Of a stretch of 64,000 nucleotides of DNA, positions 1 to 11,500 are shown one piece after another. Source of the DNA: Antedon mediterranea (lineage: Eukaryota > Echinodermata > Crinoidea > Comatulida > Antedonidae). Within the stretch, counting starts at the first letter, position 1. The number at the start of each line of letters is the position of its first letter. The stretch spans positions 9,307,001-9,371,000 of the forward strand of contig NC_092673.1 in the NCBI RefSeq assembly GCF_964355755.1. The letters are read 5' to 3'. Both the position numbers and the translations under genes were made by a program. Under the pieces are notes generated by a model. The model was given only the letters and a program-made list of their open reading frames with translations, was not told where the DNA came from and did not search any database.

Positions 1-48
1 TGTTTTTTAAATGGACAATAAAGTATATATGACTATGACTATGACTAT
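1..48 (+). mobile_element. 3' end of a non-LTR element with a microsatellite tail
   Basis: The sequence reads GGACAATAAAGTATATATGA followed by a short GACTAT repeat, the usual form of a LINE 3' terminus with a simple-repeat tail. The rest of the element lies outside the window. Confidence 0.45.
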
Positions 49-395
49 TGATGGCAGGTAATTTTCAAATTTCCAAATGTAGCTGACGTGTTACAATTCT
101 TTTTTAAATCTATAATCATAATCCATCATATCGATGGCAGGTAATTTTCAAATGTAGCTTACGTGTTCAAATTCTTTTTTAAATCTATAATCATAATCCA
201 TCATATTGATGGCTGGTAATTTCCAAATGTAGCTGACATGTTCACATTTTTAAAAATCTATAATCATACTCCATCATATTGATGGCAGGTAATTTAAAAT
301 TTCAAATTTCAAATTTCAACAAATGTAACTTGCGTGTTCAATTTTTTTTTAAAAATCTATATAAATCATAATACATCATATTTGATGGCAGTGAA
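49..395. repeat. Tandem repeat, four imperfect copies
   Basis: Four copies of a unit of roughly 80-110 bp each begin near GATGGCAGGTAATTT, contain AAATGTAGCTGACGTGTTC-like sequence and end near ATAATCCATCATATT. Length varies through expansion of AAATTTC runs. Confidence 0.85.
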
Positions 396-479
396 TTTTA
401 TAATTTTACTAATTATTATTGTGTATAAATAATTTCATAGTTATGCAATTATATTATATTTAGTATACAGTAGGCCTAT

Positions 480-970
480 GCTGTAGTTTAAAGGTCAATA
501 ACCATACTATCGGCCATTCTTCTACAACATGTGCCATTAGACTGGATAGAAACACACATGTTTTAAACAATTTAAAAAGAAAAAAAATGTCATAAGACCA
601 AAATTTTCAGAGTTATATTATTATAATTGACTAATAGTTCAAAGGTCAATAGTTGTAGAATGGGCCATTTTTTGTAAAAACATTTCATTATAATAAATAT
701 GAATGTATAGTTTCTGAACAATTTGAGCCCTATTTCGTGTCTCTCCGATTATTGGTTACTGAGATACGATAAATCAAGGTCAAAGGTCAAAATGTCAGAA
801 ATAAGACTTGCATCCATTTTTTGAGAAAATGTTTCATTAAAGTGAATATAAAAACATATATTTAAAACATTTTGACACCAAAATTAATTATCTGTGACTA
901 GTGGTTCTCGAGATATAGGGTAATTATAAAAAATGGCCGCCATTTTTAATTATGCAAATTAAGGGCTTAG
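480..970 (-). mobile_element. Fragment of the AGGTCA-rich foldback repeat family
   Basis: It contains AGGTCAAAGGTCA, CATTAAAGTGAATATAAA, TTTTGACACCAAAATTA and ATGGCCGCCATTTTT in the same order as the reverse-oriented arm at 16980-17911. It is a diverged copy of the same family that makes the 14.7-22.0 kb structure. Confidence 0.6.
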
Positions 971-1411
971 ATGGCCGAATTTCGCTTGGGATCCGCCATA
1001 TTCGTAATCAGCGAGGTCGAAATATCCTAAATCAAGTGGATCCCAGCTTCTACCCAAAAGTGCTTCTTGATTCGTTTTCTAGGCCGTTTTTTTGAGAAAT
1101 GGAACCTGTCTAAAAAAGAATCACATAAAAAGTAACAAATACATTTTTAAATTGATGATTTTACAGACGTTTTCTCGCACACAAAATGACTAGCCTACAG
1201 TACACTAGTAGCAGTATACTGTAATGTAACTCCTCGAGCTCCCCATGCTCAATGTTTTTGTTTCTATGGAACGTCAAAAGAGCAAAAATTATATAGAGGG
1301 CTGAAAACTCTGTTGGAGTCAAAGATCTTATAATCTAAAGATGTGACACTACCCGCGTTTACGCGTAACACTTTAGAAGCGTCAAATTATAGTGCGCCCC
1401 CTCGCAAGTAA

Positions 1412-2005
1412 AGCCCGGCGCACACTCTAGAGCTTTCGGCTGAGCCAACTGGCACGAGTAAAGGGTCTTTCACACCTGTTCCGGCACGGTTCCGGTCCGG
1501 CGAATCGAACATCAATGTTTCGTTTTCACGCGGCTATGCACCAATCGATATGCGCGTAGCCGCGTAAAATCGAAACATTGACGTTCGATTGGATTTTCCG
1601 GCGCCGGACTGGAACCGTGCCGGAACAGGTGTGAAAGACCCTTTACACTTGGCTCACTAAAAAATTTGCCGCAAATTGTGATCGCGTTCTATCGGACGCA
1701 CACTAAACGCCTTCAGTACGCGATTTTCTGATTGGATAATTACTTACTACGCTATACAGCACGCGCTGAAATATCATAATAAATCAGAACATGTCATGCG
1801 CAGTGGAATTTTTTAGTGAGCAGGAAGCTCACGTTCGGCGCACACTTGAGGAAAATGGCACGCGTGCCAAAAAATATTAAACACGATAGATATTTTCCTC
1901 AGCGGCACGCGTGGCCGATTCCTCACGAAATCCCCGGCGCACACTGTGAGGCAAGTGTTACTCGTGGCAGTTGGCTCAGCCGGAAGCTCTAGTGTGCGCC
2001 GGGCT
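1412..2005. mobile_element. MITE with TAA target duplication (Harbinger-like)
   Basis: The terminal inverted repeats begin AGCCCGGCGCACACTCTAGA at the left; the right end is the reverse complement with one small difference. TAA flanks both sides (1409-1411 and 2006-2008). GGCGCACACT is repeated internally. The element is 594 bp and non-coding. Confidence 0.75.
1461..1643. mobile_element. 183-bp foldback MITE with TA target duplication
   Basis: A near-perfect inverted repeat begins AAGGGTCTTTCACACCTGTT and ends with its reverse complement, flanked by TA on both sides (1459-1460, 1644-1645). It lies inside the larger MITE at 1412-2005. Confidence 0.8.
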
Positions 2006-2116
2006 TAACGAACTTTTGCGTGACGATTGCAATATTCTTTAGAAAATGGGATTGAGGAGTCGCGCCAAAGTTTGTATGGTTAAGAAACACTGAATGAAAA
2101 GAGAAAAAGTGGAGGG

Positions 2117-3206
2117 ATGTACTGTGCTGCAATTAATTGTAAAAGCAATTCAAAGGCCAACCCAGAACTTAAGTTTTACAATTTTCCCAAAGACAAGATC
2201 AGGTAAATTTATGTAATTAAATAAGTAGCCTAGCCTAGTACATCTTAACAACATATGCTATGATTATATAGGCCTAGGCCTAGGGACTAGCCTAATCTTA
2301 CTTTACTTTTTTTTACTTTTCAATTTATACATAGGCTAGGCCTAGGCTATATTAATAAACTAGGCTAGGTAGGCCTATTATTAATAATTATTATTTAAAC
2401 GTATGAAATGATTATTATTATCATTATTAGGCTACTAGGCCTAGGCTAGGCCTACTAGGCTAGTACATTAGTTATATAACAGTGAAATTACACTAATTTC
2501 ACTGTTCCCTGGTTATATATTACTTATCCTTTAACATTTAGTACCCTTAACAAACAATTTTTAAAACTTTCAATTCAAGAAACATTTATTGACCAAATAT
2601 CATTACAATTGTTGGCATATAAGTAAAAATTTGGTCGAAAGAATACAAGAAGCCCAATTGGCATGTCGCTGTAGGCCTAGTCCCTCTTTTTACATTGTAC
2701 AAATAATAATAATAATATAATACTTAATATAAACAAATTGTGATCTTGATTATTTCATGCTTTCCGTCTCATGGTTAATATTTGCTTTCTGTCTCATGGT
2801 TATTTTATTTCGTTTAATTTAACTAGCCGTTACATACATTACAGTATATTACTTATCCGTTGAGTAGCCCTAACAAACAATTTTTAATTGAATCTTATAC
2901 TTAATATTTATGAAATTCAACCGTTAGTTAGTTAGTGGTTTTAGGTTAGGCTTAAGTATTTGATTTTAGGCCCTAACCAATTTGAAAATCAATTAGCATG
3001 CACGTAGACGTCCTATAATTACGTAAACGTTAATTATGATAAAGCAAAAACTCACTAGACAATTATTAATTTACAGGTGTGCAAAATGGGCCCAGAACAC
3101 ACGACGCGCGGATTTGAGAAGGAAACCAAGTTCCTATTTACACCGTAATAGCCACTTGTGCAATATTCATTTCGAAGAATCTCAAATACTGATTAATCAA
3201 CAATAA
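2117..3206 (+). pseudogene. THAP domain of a P-element-like transposase (two exons)
   Basis: Exon 2117-2202 encodes MYCAAINCKSNSKANPELKF and YNFPKDKIR; its donor is GTAAAT. Exon 3077-3206 encodes RCAKWAQNTRRADL, then HLCNIHFEESQI and a stop. Together they show the C2CH zinc pattern (C-x4-C, late C-x2-H), the Trp, the FP and the HFE-S of THAP DNA-binding domains. Directly after the stop the reading jumps to transposase C-terminal sequence, so the catalytic core is missing. It is a domain-only relic of a mobile element, not obviously a host THAP gene. Confidence 0.75.
2220..2480. repeat. TAGGCCTA-rich simple sequence
   Basis: Irregular runs of CTAGGCCTAGG occur inside the intron of the THAP relic; the motif is scattered through the whole window. 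Confidence 0.6.
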
Positions 3207-3824
3207 CGCCTTTAAGTTTATACTCACAGGCAGACTAAATCAAGATTGCCTTGAGAACTTATTTTCTATTGTCAGAGGGAGAGGGGGTCATCGCTATTAC
3301 CCAATGGCAGATGAATTTAGAGCCTCCCTGAAGGAAGTTATGTGCAACAGGATGTTAATTCCGTCAGGGAATTCGAATTGCCTAGTAGAAGACACTGATC
3401 GACAGCTAGATGGAATTGATGCAATAATGATGGCCCAATCATCATCATCATCATCGCATCATGTTGCCGATCAAGAAGACAACGATGCCACCACTGACGA
3501 CAACTGCTGCTTAGAAGACTTTGAGATGACTCAGCTAAATACTTTAGTATTGTAGCCGGTTACGTCGTCAAGAAAGCAAGTGTAAAGCACAATTGCGATA
3601 TCTGTAACAGTGCGATGCGAGAAACCAATCGAAAACTGGAAGACCCAAAGCAGCTAGTTCCTAACACATTTTATGAAGCTGAATGTTTGTTCACCAGCAA
3701 TTGAAACATTGCTAATTGAAACGTACGTAAACCTACGCATATTCTATGCTGTTAAATTCTTCAACAGAGACATAATCAGTGATAAGAAGAAGAGTGAAAA
3801 ATTAATTAAAGTATCACATTTATG
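3205..3824 (+). pseudogene. P-element-like transposase C-terminal region, frameshifted
   Basis: From 3205 the frame reads FKFILTGRLNQDCLENLFSI, then VRGRGGHRYYPMADEFRASL, the conserved C-terminal part of P-element/THAP9-type transposases. It stops at 3553-3555. A second frame then continues IVAGYVVKKASVKHNCDICN, and a third IETLLIETYVNLRIF up to 3824. At least two frameshifts and the lost catalytic core show it is inactive. Confidence 0.75.
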
Positions 3825-5387
3825 AGGTATGCCATAAAGTTGTAGGAGGTCTGTACGCGCCTTGGTCTGTGCATTATCGGCTAGAAATGATGATCATTAC
3901 GACGGTCTGGTATGATGATTGAATAATTGTAAATATGATGATTTTATTTCAATGTTTCTACATTTTTTATATTTCTTCTGGGTGGCCCGTGCATCATTTT
4001 GCAATAGTTATTGAGTTAATTTTAAACTGAGACTACTATAACATAACTAATTGCTATCTCAGGTTTTAAATAAATTATAATAACAAATGAATGTCATGGC
4101 GAATGATGGGTACATAATGTCTCAGAATTGACTATCATAATCTGTTTCATGTCATGACTGTAGGCTTAAGCCTATGATTGTTTATAAATATATTCCTAAA
4201 AATTACTGCAATAAAAATAATAGTCGAAGTAGTGATTTTCAAAAAGTGACTTCTTGTTCTTTTTTAATTGTTTATAACACACTATTGGACTACTATATTT
4301 TCCTAATCTGTACTGTTTTGCTGCTGGATAAAAAGGAAGAACATATCAAGAACAAAAACGGAATACGATGCGCTTAGTGTTGTTAATACCAGAGGGACCG
4401 ACTCGCATAAATAAGTAGTGATGTGAGTGATGATTACTCCTAGATGATGATTTTGAGGATGATGATAAACATTCAATAATAACAACAATATTCAGTAATT
4501 AAAACAAATAGAGATATACAAAGTACAGGAAATAATTTATTATAATTTAATCGCACATTACCGCAATTATTGTGATGAAAAAAATTGAGTATTCAGTTAC
4601 AATACAGTAGACATATCTGATCCATAAATCTACTCGTTTGAGCGAGAGGGCGCCCTATAAAATGAGCTCCATGTGTGTTACATAAATCGCACGTAAAATT
4701 CCGAGAGTATCCTATCTTTAGTATATAAGATCTTTGGTTGGAGTCCATCTACAGTGTGGATGGAACAATGTAAAATTAAAATTGTAATGATAATAGTATA
4801 ATCATGCAAGTACGAAGAAATAAATACTGGCAAATAAATTTTAACTTAAAAATCATGATAAGTTTTTTTGTTTCGTTTTCTTTCTGTTTTTATACTTGTA
4901 CTATTATTGTTGCTTTTTTGGCGCTCCATAGAAACAAAAACATTGAGCATGGGGAGCTCGAGGAGTTACATTACAGTATACAAAGAAACGTCTGTAAAAT
5001 CATAAATTTAAAGGATTTATTTATTTGTTATTATGTGTTTCTCCTTCTGAAAGTACTTATAAGTCCTAATTTTAAAGTGTGGTATTCAGGATAAAGTTAG
5101 TCAACAAATTTGGAGTCAAAATAAGAAAGGCAGGTGCGTAAGAAAAACATCCTCTGAACCAACACATTGGAGTAAATATATACCAACAAACAACCCGTCA
5201 AGTTTGTTTGTTGTAAAGAAAAAATATACATTTACTCAACGGGCAAAAATAATGTGAGTTTATCTATGTTTTGCGGTAGTATTAAATTATATTTATGGTA
5301 ATAAATGAAACCTACTGTGTTTAAAATTATGTATGGATAAACAAGTATTGTTTTTAAGCTGTAGTATATCTTAGAATTTGTAATCTT

Positions 5388-5465
5388 AGGTCTTGGGTCT
5401 TAGCTTTCGTGATCTTAGGTCTTAGGGGGTCTTAGCTTTCGTGGTCTTAGGTTTCGTGACACCCT
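5388..5465. repeat. Short repeat, tandem GTCTTAGCTTTCGTG units
   Basis: Two units of about 38 bp contain GGTCTTAGCTTTCGTGGTCT and end TTTCGTGACACCC. One further copy ends at about 23520 beside LINE and transposase relics. Confidence 0.6.
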
Positions 5466-5472
5466 TCTTTCT

Positions 5473-5580
5473 TCAGTAAGCCTAGGATTCTAGGTCAATT
5501 CACGTGATTGCCTTCGCGCACTCTTCTTCACACACACACCATTATGCAAAATGTGTCGAGGCTAATCGACAGCTAGGCAA
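5473..5580 (+). repeat. Dispersed repeat, copy 1 (second copy at 31474-31577)
   Basis: From GCCTAGGATTCTAGGTCAAT to CGACAGCTAGGCAAG the block is nearly identical to 31474-31577 in the same orientation, apart from a small CA-repeat length change. Confidence 0.8.
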
Positions 5581-5609
5581 GACATTAAACTAAGTAGTAA
5601 TTGAACATA

Positions 5610-5859
5610 GCCCAAAGAAAGCTTAGACCCACAAGAATAAAAAATGTGTATAATTTGTGTACTGTAATTTTTTAATTCTGCTATTTTATTATCAAACAAT
5701 ATGCATGTAAGTACTTTAAACTTTAAAAATGCGCGTATATGAACACATGAGATGCCCAAAGAAAGCTTAGACCCACAAGAATAAAAAATGTGTATAATTT
5801 GTGTACTGTAATTTTTTAATTCTGCTATTTTATTATCAAACAATATGCATGTAAGTACA
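5610..5859. repeat. Tandem duplication of a 106-bp unit
   Basis: 5610-5715 and 5754-5859 are essentially identical, starting GCCCAAAGAAAGCTTAGACC and ending GCATGTAAGTAC, separated by 38 bp. A third degraded part follows to about 5930. Confidence 0.85.
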
Positions 5860-6204
5860 CATGAGATGGGAAAATTAGACCCACGAGAATAAAAAATGTA
5901 TTTTTGTGTAATGTTTATTGTTTAATTTTGCTGACTTTTACTCGGACTGTGTCATACCTAACACACACACACGTCACACACACCCACACAGCTACTACTA
6001 GAATAGACATGGGTTTAGAGACTTATAATAATTAGGCCTAATAGTATTAATAGAAACTATAATTTTAACACGTAATTCTTTAGTAATAAATTATATTAAA
6101 AACACCATAAACTAAAGGCTGATTATTTCGACAATCCACACAAAACGCCGCTATTCTTTTATGAAATCCCACGCGGCAACCACAGCGGAGATTAGGCCTA
6201 GAAT

Positions 6205-6746
6205 CGTACCGCACTTGTGTAATCACTTCTTGTTGCTATACGCTTGGGTCCACACGGAACAAGAAAATTTAACTGATTATTTTGTGACGTTTCATGAGGG
6301 GGTCCCCAACTTATGTACGAAAAAAAAAATCGTCATTTCCCACACTTGTGCTACCAACTCTCCATATTTTCCCACACTTGTGCTACCAGGCCCTCGAAAA
6401 TATACCCTTAAATGCGGCACCTCCCCGTATGGAAATATTTAAGAGTGACCCCCCCGGGACAAGAATATAGAGAGATGGCCAGAGGAATTTAGCCCCCGCG
6501 TCGGAAAGATTCTGGTGCCACCACTGCTGGATGGAACATGACATCACGCGGAAACCGCAATGGGCTGGGCCCAATGTTAAACGATTCGTACAAAGAGACA
6601 CCGCCAGACAAGTGCGTACCTATTTTTTGTTTAGTTAAATCGCTGGCAAAATGCATACTTATAAAGTGTAATAGCCCTCCGACGTACTCACGACGACGTA
6701 CTCAAATTATTTGAGTACGTCGTCGTAAGTACGTCGGAGGGCTATT
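6205..6746. repeat. Dispersed repeat module, inverted partner of 31210-31460
   Basis: GTTTCATGAGGGGGTCCCCA, the ATTCGTACAAAGAGACAC motif and GTACGTCGGAGGGCTAT all recur in reverse orientation at 31210-31390. Part also recurs at about 39235 (GATTCGTACAAAGGACAC). Confidence 0.6.
6670..6746. repeat. 77-bp near-perfect hairpin (mini-foldback)
   Basis: AATAGCCCTCCGACGTACTC and the following CGACGACGTACTCAAA pair with the right half almost without mismatch, leaving a tiny loop. Confidence 0.8.
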
Positions 6747-6749
6747 GGA

Positions 6750-8110
6750 AAGGGTCCTACTAAACACCACTTTCAACCACGTCCTAACACTCGCAACCTA
6801 AATTCATATTAATTAAAGTACATTTGGCTTAATTATTGTCTTATTATCAATAAAAACCTATTTTTCAATGAAAGTAATTGACTATGATCACAACCTTGGT
6901 GGGCTGATTCCGTAGACTTGTAACCAAAAATGAATAAAATCAGTATTTTACATCTCTAGTGGTTATGCAAATTTCTTTTTGATATCCACTCCCATAGTTA
7001 AGGCATTTTTTTTAAAGCTGTTTGAAAAAAATCAGGCTATTCATTAAAACAAAAAATATATGGAAAATAATGAGATTATTTTCCATATATTTTGTAAAAT
7101 AATGACTCAAATGACTTTTAGTGACAATCAATGTGTAGTATGATTCATATCATCAGCTTTCATTGAGCCTAATTCCAAAACAATTGGTGCATTTCATCAA
7201 ATAATGTGCCATAAAATAAAGATACTAGAGTAAAATTGCGTGAAAAAATACGGTAGGTCATTGACATCTGACCAGAAACTGCATTACCAGAATCATTTAA
7301 GAATTGGATTTTCAGATGTAGCCTACCAGAGTATGTCTCACAAAAATCATATAAAGACCAATGGTAAAATATGTGCACTAAATCGACTCATCTCTCAGAC
7401 TATATGTAGCAGCTACTATACCCAGCAGCGCGACGAGAGATAATTTTCGCTTACCGCGCGTGAAAACCATTTCCAGATTTTTCCGTCACATCTTGAATAT
7501 TCATGTGTGGATTCAGGCCCTCTATAGTTTCTGCCTTAACCTAATAGGAAAAAAATAATGTGTCCGGTCAAACTACTACTAGAAAAAAAATAATTGTTTA
7601 AAAATTTAAGATGGCAAATATACTTCAAAATGGCTGCCATTTTTCTCAAAAGAGAAAAGTTCGAGAAAGATCTATAGATTTAGATTTAGTAGATCTTTAC
7701 CAAATTGAAACCACAAAGAGATATGTTGTGAAGAAAGACTCAATTCAATTTTGGAGGCAATGTAGACCACTTATTATTATTTTTACTAATTTTAAGCCAT
7801 ACGTCAAAACTACAAGACGGTTATCACTTGATTCTTTATCCTTCTCTTTTTACTACGAAGGTTGCAACTCTATGAGTGCCCTTCTAGTCTGCATAATATT
7901 TCCAAGGTGTGATTTGTGGAATTTCATCCTCTCATCATATGTAAAAGTATAGAGACTAATATATGAAGTCTATATCTATGAGTAGTTAATGGTGATACGT
8001 AAATCATGTGTGAATGTTACCTAAATCTTTGAAAATAAGGTCAGGTGTCGAAGTGGCTATGGAAATACGTATCCTGTGAAAATTACCTAATCCTTTGAAA
8101 ATAAGGTCTT
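6750..8110. other. No gene recognised
   Basis: The stretch is AT-rich intergenic sequence. It contains an AAAATGGCTGCCATTTT motif near 7630, similar to the GGCCGCCATTTT motif of the foldback family, but no convincing coding region. Confidence 0.5.
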
Positions 8111-8115
8111 TACAA

Positions 8116-8206
8116 TTTGGCTCTTTCACCATTTTTACGGCTCTTTTACCGTTGCGTTCCCGAACGTAATTGTAAAAGAGCCGTATAAAATGGTGAAAGA
8201 GCCAAA
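8116..8206. repeat. 91-bp hairpin upstream of AK5 exon 1
   Basis: TTTGGCTCTTTCACCATTTT and CGGCTCTTTTAC on the left pair with the right half, with a loop of about 20 bp centred near 8160. Related half-units (AAATGGTAAAAGGGCC) follow to about 8236. Confidence 0.75.
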
Positions 8207-8239
8207 TGGTAAAAGGGCCGAATGGTAAAAGAACCTAAG

Positions 8240-8450
8240 AAGGCAGTAACGGCGTTCCATAGACGTTGTGCAGTTGCTATGTTTATAGAATAAGCTCCTC
8301 CCACCACCAATACATACACACATCGTATTTGTTTACCTGGAGACGAGATGGTAAAAAAGACAACACGCGACGTTTCATTCTAGCCTACCTAGCCTAAATT
8401 TGGCTGAATTTCTCTTTATTTTCGCTGGGCGTTTTTTAAACACACAAATA
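8240..8450 (+). promoter_or_regulatory. Presumed AK5 promoter and 5' UTR
   Basis: This stretch lies between a foldback hairpin at 8116-8206 and the AK5 ATG at 8451. No TATA box is evident. A short ORF (8348-8383) with an ATG upstream of the AK5 start could lie in the leader. The transcription start cannot be located from sequence. Confidence 0.35.
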
Positions 8451-8513
8451 ATGACATCTAGAGAAAAAACAAAGGTGTATCTCGCTCAAAAAGAGATACC
8501 ACAGCTATTTGAG
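8451..8513 (+). CDS. AK5: AK5 exon 1 (start codon, docking segment part 1)
   Basis: The exon encodes 21 residues, ending EIPQLFE, followed by a good donor (GTAAGC). Residues 9-21 ([13 protein letters not shown]) match the start of the RIIa/DPY-30-like docking segment expected immediately before the LM[10 protein letters not shown] part in exon 2. It ends in phase 0, which fits the exon 2 acceptor. It lies 24.2 kb upstream of exon 2, so the link rests on family knowledge plus phase. A short upstream ORF (ATG at 8348, stop at 8381-8383) precedes it and could sit in the 5' UTR. Confidence 0.8.
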
Positions 8514-11500
8514 GTAAGCCCTGGGTAACTACTAGAGTTGACTAGCTACCTAGCCTAGTAGGCCTACTAGCCTAGTAGGGCCTATAGGCCTAGCTAGGCC
8601 TTAGACTAGGCCTAGGCCTAGGAAGGCCTAGCTAGGCCTAAAAAGTCTAAATAAAACTCTAGGCTAGGCCCTAGTCTAGCGTAGCCTACTACTCTGGCTA
8701 GGCCTTAGCCTAGCCTAGCTAGTTAGGAGGCCTACCTACCTAGAGCTAGTAGTAGCCTAACTAGCCTAGAGGCCTAGCTAGGCCTAGGTTAGTAGTAAGC
8801 TAGGCTAGGCTAGTTTAGGCCTAGCCTAGTAGCCCTCTCTAGGCCTAACTAGGAGGCCCTAATAAATAGTCAATACCAAATAGCAATACTAACTAGGCCT
8901 AGCCTATATCCTAGGCCTAGCTAGGCCTGTACGCGAAATTTGGTCCGGGGCCAAAACTGGTCCGGTCGGATCGATTTTGGCGTTGAAACAGCCGCTAAAA
9001 CAGGTCCGGCTAGGCCAAAACTGGTCCGGCCTTCAAAATCGCTAAGTTATCCATAAAAATGTCATAAGAAGCCTGGAAAAAGTCCAAATGGTTGAAGTAA
9101 ACTATGCTTAGAGTAAATATACTAAATATTACCATAAAATCGAAAAGAAATTATCGAAACGGAGAGATTAAAAATGTGAAAGAATAAATCGGCGCTCGGT
9201 TCGGAATCTTCCATTATTCCATTGTAAAATTCGTAGGATAAAGTATAGCCCCCCCCCCCCCCTCACCCTCTTAGCATAGTAAAAAAGGACTTTTCATTCA
9301 TTGTATTCATGTATTTTGATTAAATAAGGTTAGATTATATATCCTCACATATTTCCTCATTTTATCGTTTTAAATTAATACATTTTCAGTATATTACCGG
9401 GCGGTTTAGAATTTGTTTTTATTAATATTTAATATATAACTTTAACTTGCACTGAAGGGTTTAAAAAAGAGGGTTCAACATCAACGTTTTGCGATCGTAT
9501 TTTAACGTACTGCATCTGTTTTAAAATGAAATGTCAGTAAAATTATAAAATGATCACCTATTTATTCTTCAAAGTGAGGAATTAAATTTCAGTTATTCTT
9601 TGTCTGCATACATATTTAATACAAAATTTAGATTTCAGAAATACTCATGGTTTCAGCCGATACAATAGTAAATTAATTTGACACGAATTTAGACTAGCAT
9701 GATATAAAAGAACACTTTTGTTGTTTTTTTTAATTGATGAGGACTACTTGGCCTGCCTTTTCCGCCAAAAAAAGGAAAAGAAAAAAATAGTTTTCACTTA
9801 TATTTATAAAAGAAAAAACAAACGGTTATATTAAACCAAAAACCCATTGGCTGTTGGTACAGTTTTTGCAGGAAAACAAAATTGTTTTGATCCATTTTTG
9901 GTCAAAGTGAATAACTATTATGGAACATTATCATTTTTCGGGGGACAATACATCAACAAATGTCCCTCCTAAAACTTTACGTTTTTTCAAAATTATTTCG
10001 CATTTAAAAATAGCTAGATTGTGTCGTTAATATGATTAAGTTTAGCCAATACTACTATGCGCCATCTATTTCGTGTAGAAAAGTACAGTAGGCCTATCAT
10101 CCACATGATAATGCAAAATTACATTTTATAAACAGTATACTTTGTGTAACTGCATAAAGTACTTAATATTTTGTATATCATTTATACGATACAATAGTAA
10201 TACGTCGCATTTATATACAAGCATTAATAGAAAAAAATGAATTTACCATGTGTGCTGTTGTTTGGGTAGAGAGGCTATAAACCCAGGAGAGGCCGGAGCC
10301 TCCCTTTTCACCAAGACATAAAAATATGAAGTGATCGTAGAAGAATGAAATAGAAAGAAACAAGATATTAGAATAACAGCATGGGATGATAATATAAATG
10401 AAAACCGTAAGGGTAGGGCCCACGCACGGTGCAAGTCCAAGCTCTTTATATCTTGGCTCTATGTGCATGTGAGACGCATCATATCCAAAACTTACATATT
10501 ATTTTTTATTTGACAAAACATATTCATGTGTTATAGCACGTCCTTTTAATGAGGGAAGGTATGAGAGTTGTTTTCTCTAAAAACTTTCTCCTGGAAATGT
10601 TCGACATCGCACAACAAGTTGAAGATATTTGGCTCAATTTCACAATGTTGTACATCATACCGATTGTCGGTAAATTCGCTTACAAAATTGACAGCATGTA
10701 AATCCAAAGCTCGCAGTGTAGCTTCATCTGCGTAATTGTCCACAAAAACAGCGTTTAAGAGTGCTTGTCACCAAAATTCGTAATTTAGTGGCAAGGGTCA
10801 AAATTTCGAATTGGCTCATCATTTAAATTGTGAATATTGTATAGGTTCTGACAACTTAAAATATCATGTATGAACTCATCTTCATTAAATTCTTTATAAT
10901 CTCTATGATATATCGTTTATGTTTTTTTTCTTTTTCTGTAAATTTAATACAACTATATATCATAAAATGGTCACTGAGAGCTATTTTTGCGACACCACTA
11001 GAATAGTGCTGGTCTGGTATAGTAGTGAGTATTAAATATATACAGCTTGATGAATGTGATGTTACCCTTGTTTTATCAACTGGGTCATTACAAACATATT
11101 CTCAAGCATATTAATCGGATTATTTGAAAGGTAATCGGATTATTTGAAAGGTTCTCGTCTAAAACATAATCAATATTGAAATCGCCAAGTAAAACAATTT
11201 CGTTATTTTCCATACTAACTTTTTCAAGTATATCATTGATCAAATTAAAATATTCACAATTTGCATTTGGAGGGCGGTATAAACAACATATTAGAATATT
11301 TTGACTTTTTTTTCCTAGTACAGTAGCTCTATCCAAATTGCCTCAAGATCAGTTACAGATAGGTCAGATCTTTCTTTACATATGTTCCGCATTCGAATCC
11401 AGTTGGTCGTGCATGCCTTCTGTCATAATTGATTTTCTGTCTTTTCTGTGCCGTTTCGATGTTTTTTACGCAGTATTTTTTAAACACGCAAATGGCCTAA

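Larger units (their letters stand above)
1113..5087 (+). mobile_element. Internally deleted P-element-like (THAP) DNA transposon
   Basis: Inverted sequence flanks a THAP/transposase relic. The left copy, about 1113-1345, includes the block CTCCTCGAGCTCCCCATGCT and GGAGTCAAAGATCTTATAAT. The right copy, about 4700-5087, carries their reverse complements and ends with GTGGTATTC. The same terminus, reading GAATACCACACC onward, occurs alone at 46569 and 49236. The left extremity is degraded. A 594-bp MITE sits between the left end and the THAP exon. Confidence 0.7.

Noticed and set aside
5562-5843. 93-codon minus-strand open frame with a repeated segment
   Set aside because: The apparent protein repeat comes from the 106-bp tandem duplication at 5610-5859; no known domain.
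8268-8285. GTTGCTATG resembling an RFX X-box half-site in the AK5 promoter
   Set aside because: Only one half-site is present and the second half is poor; a match this short is expected by chance.
10546-10743. 65-codon minus-strand open frame adjacent to the LINE endonuclease relic
   Set aside because: It could continue the LINE, but no motif supports this and it is too short to call alone.
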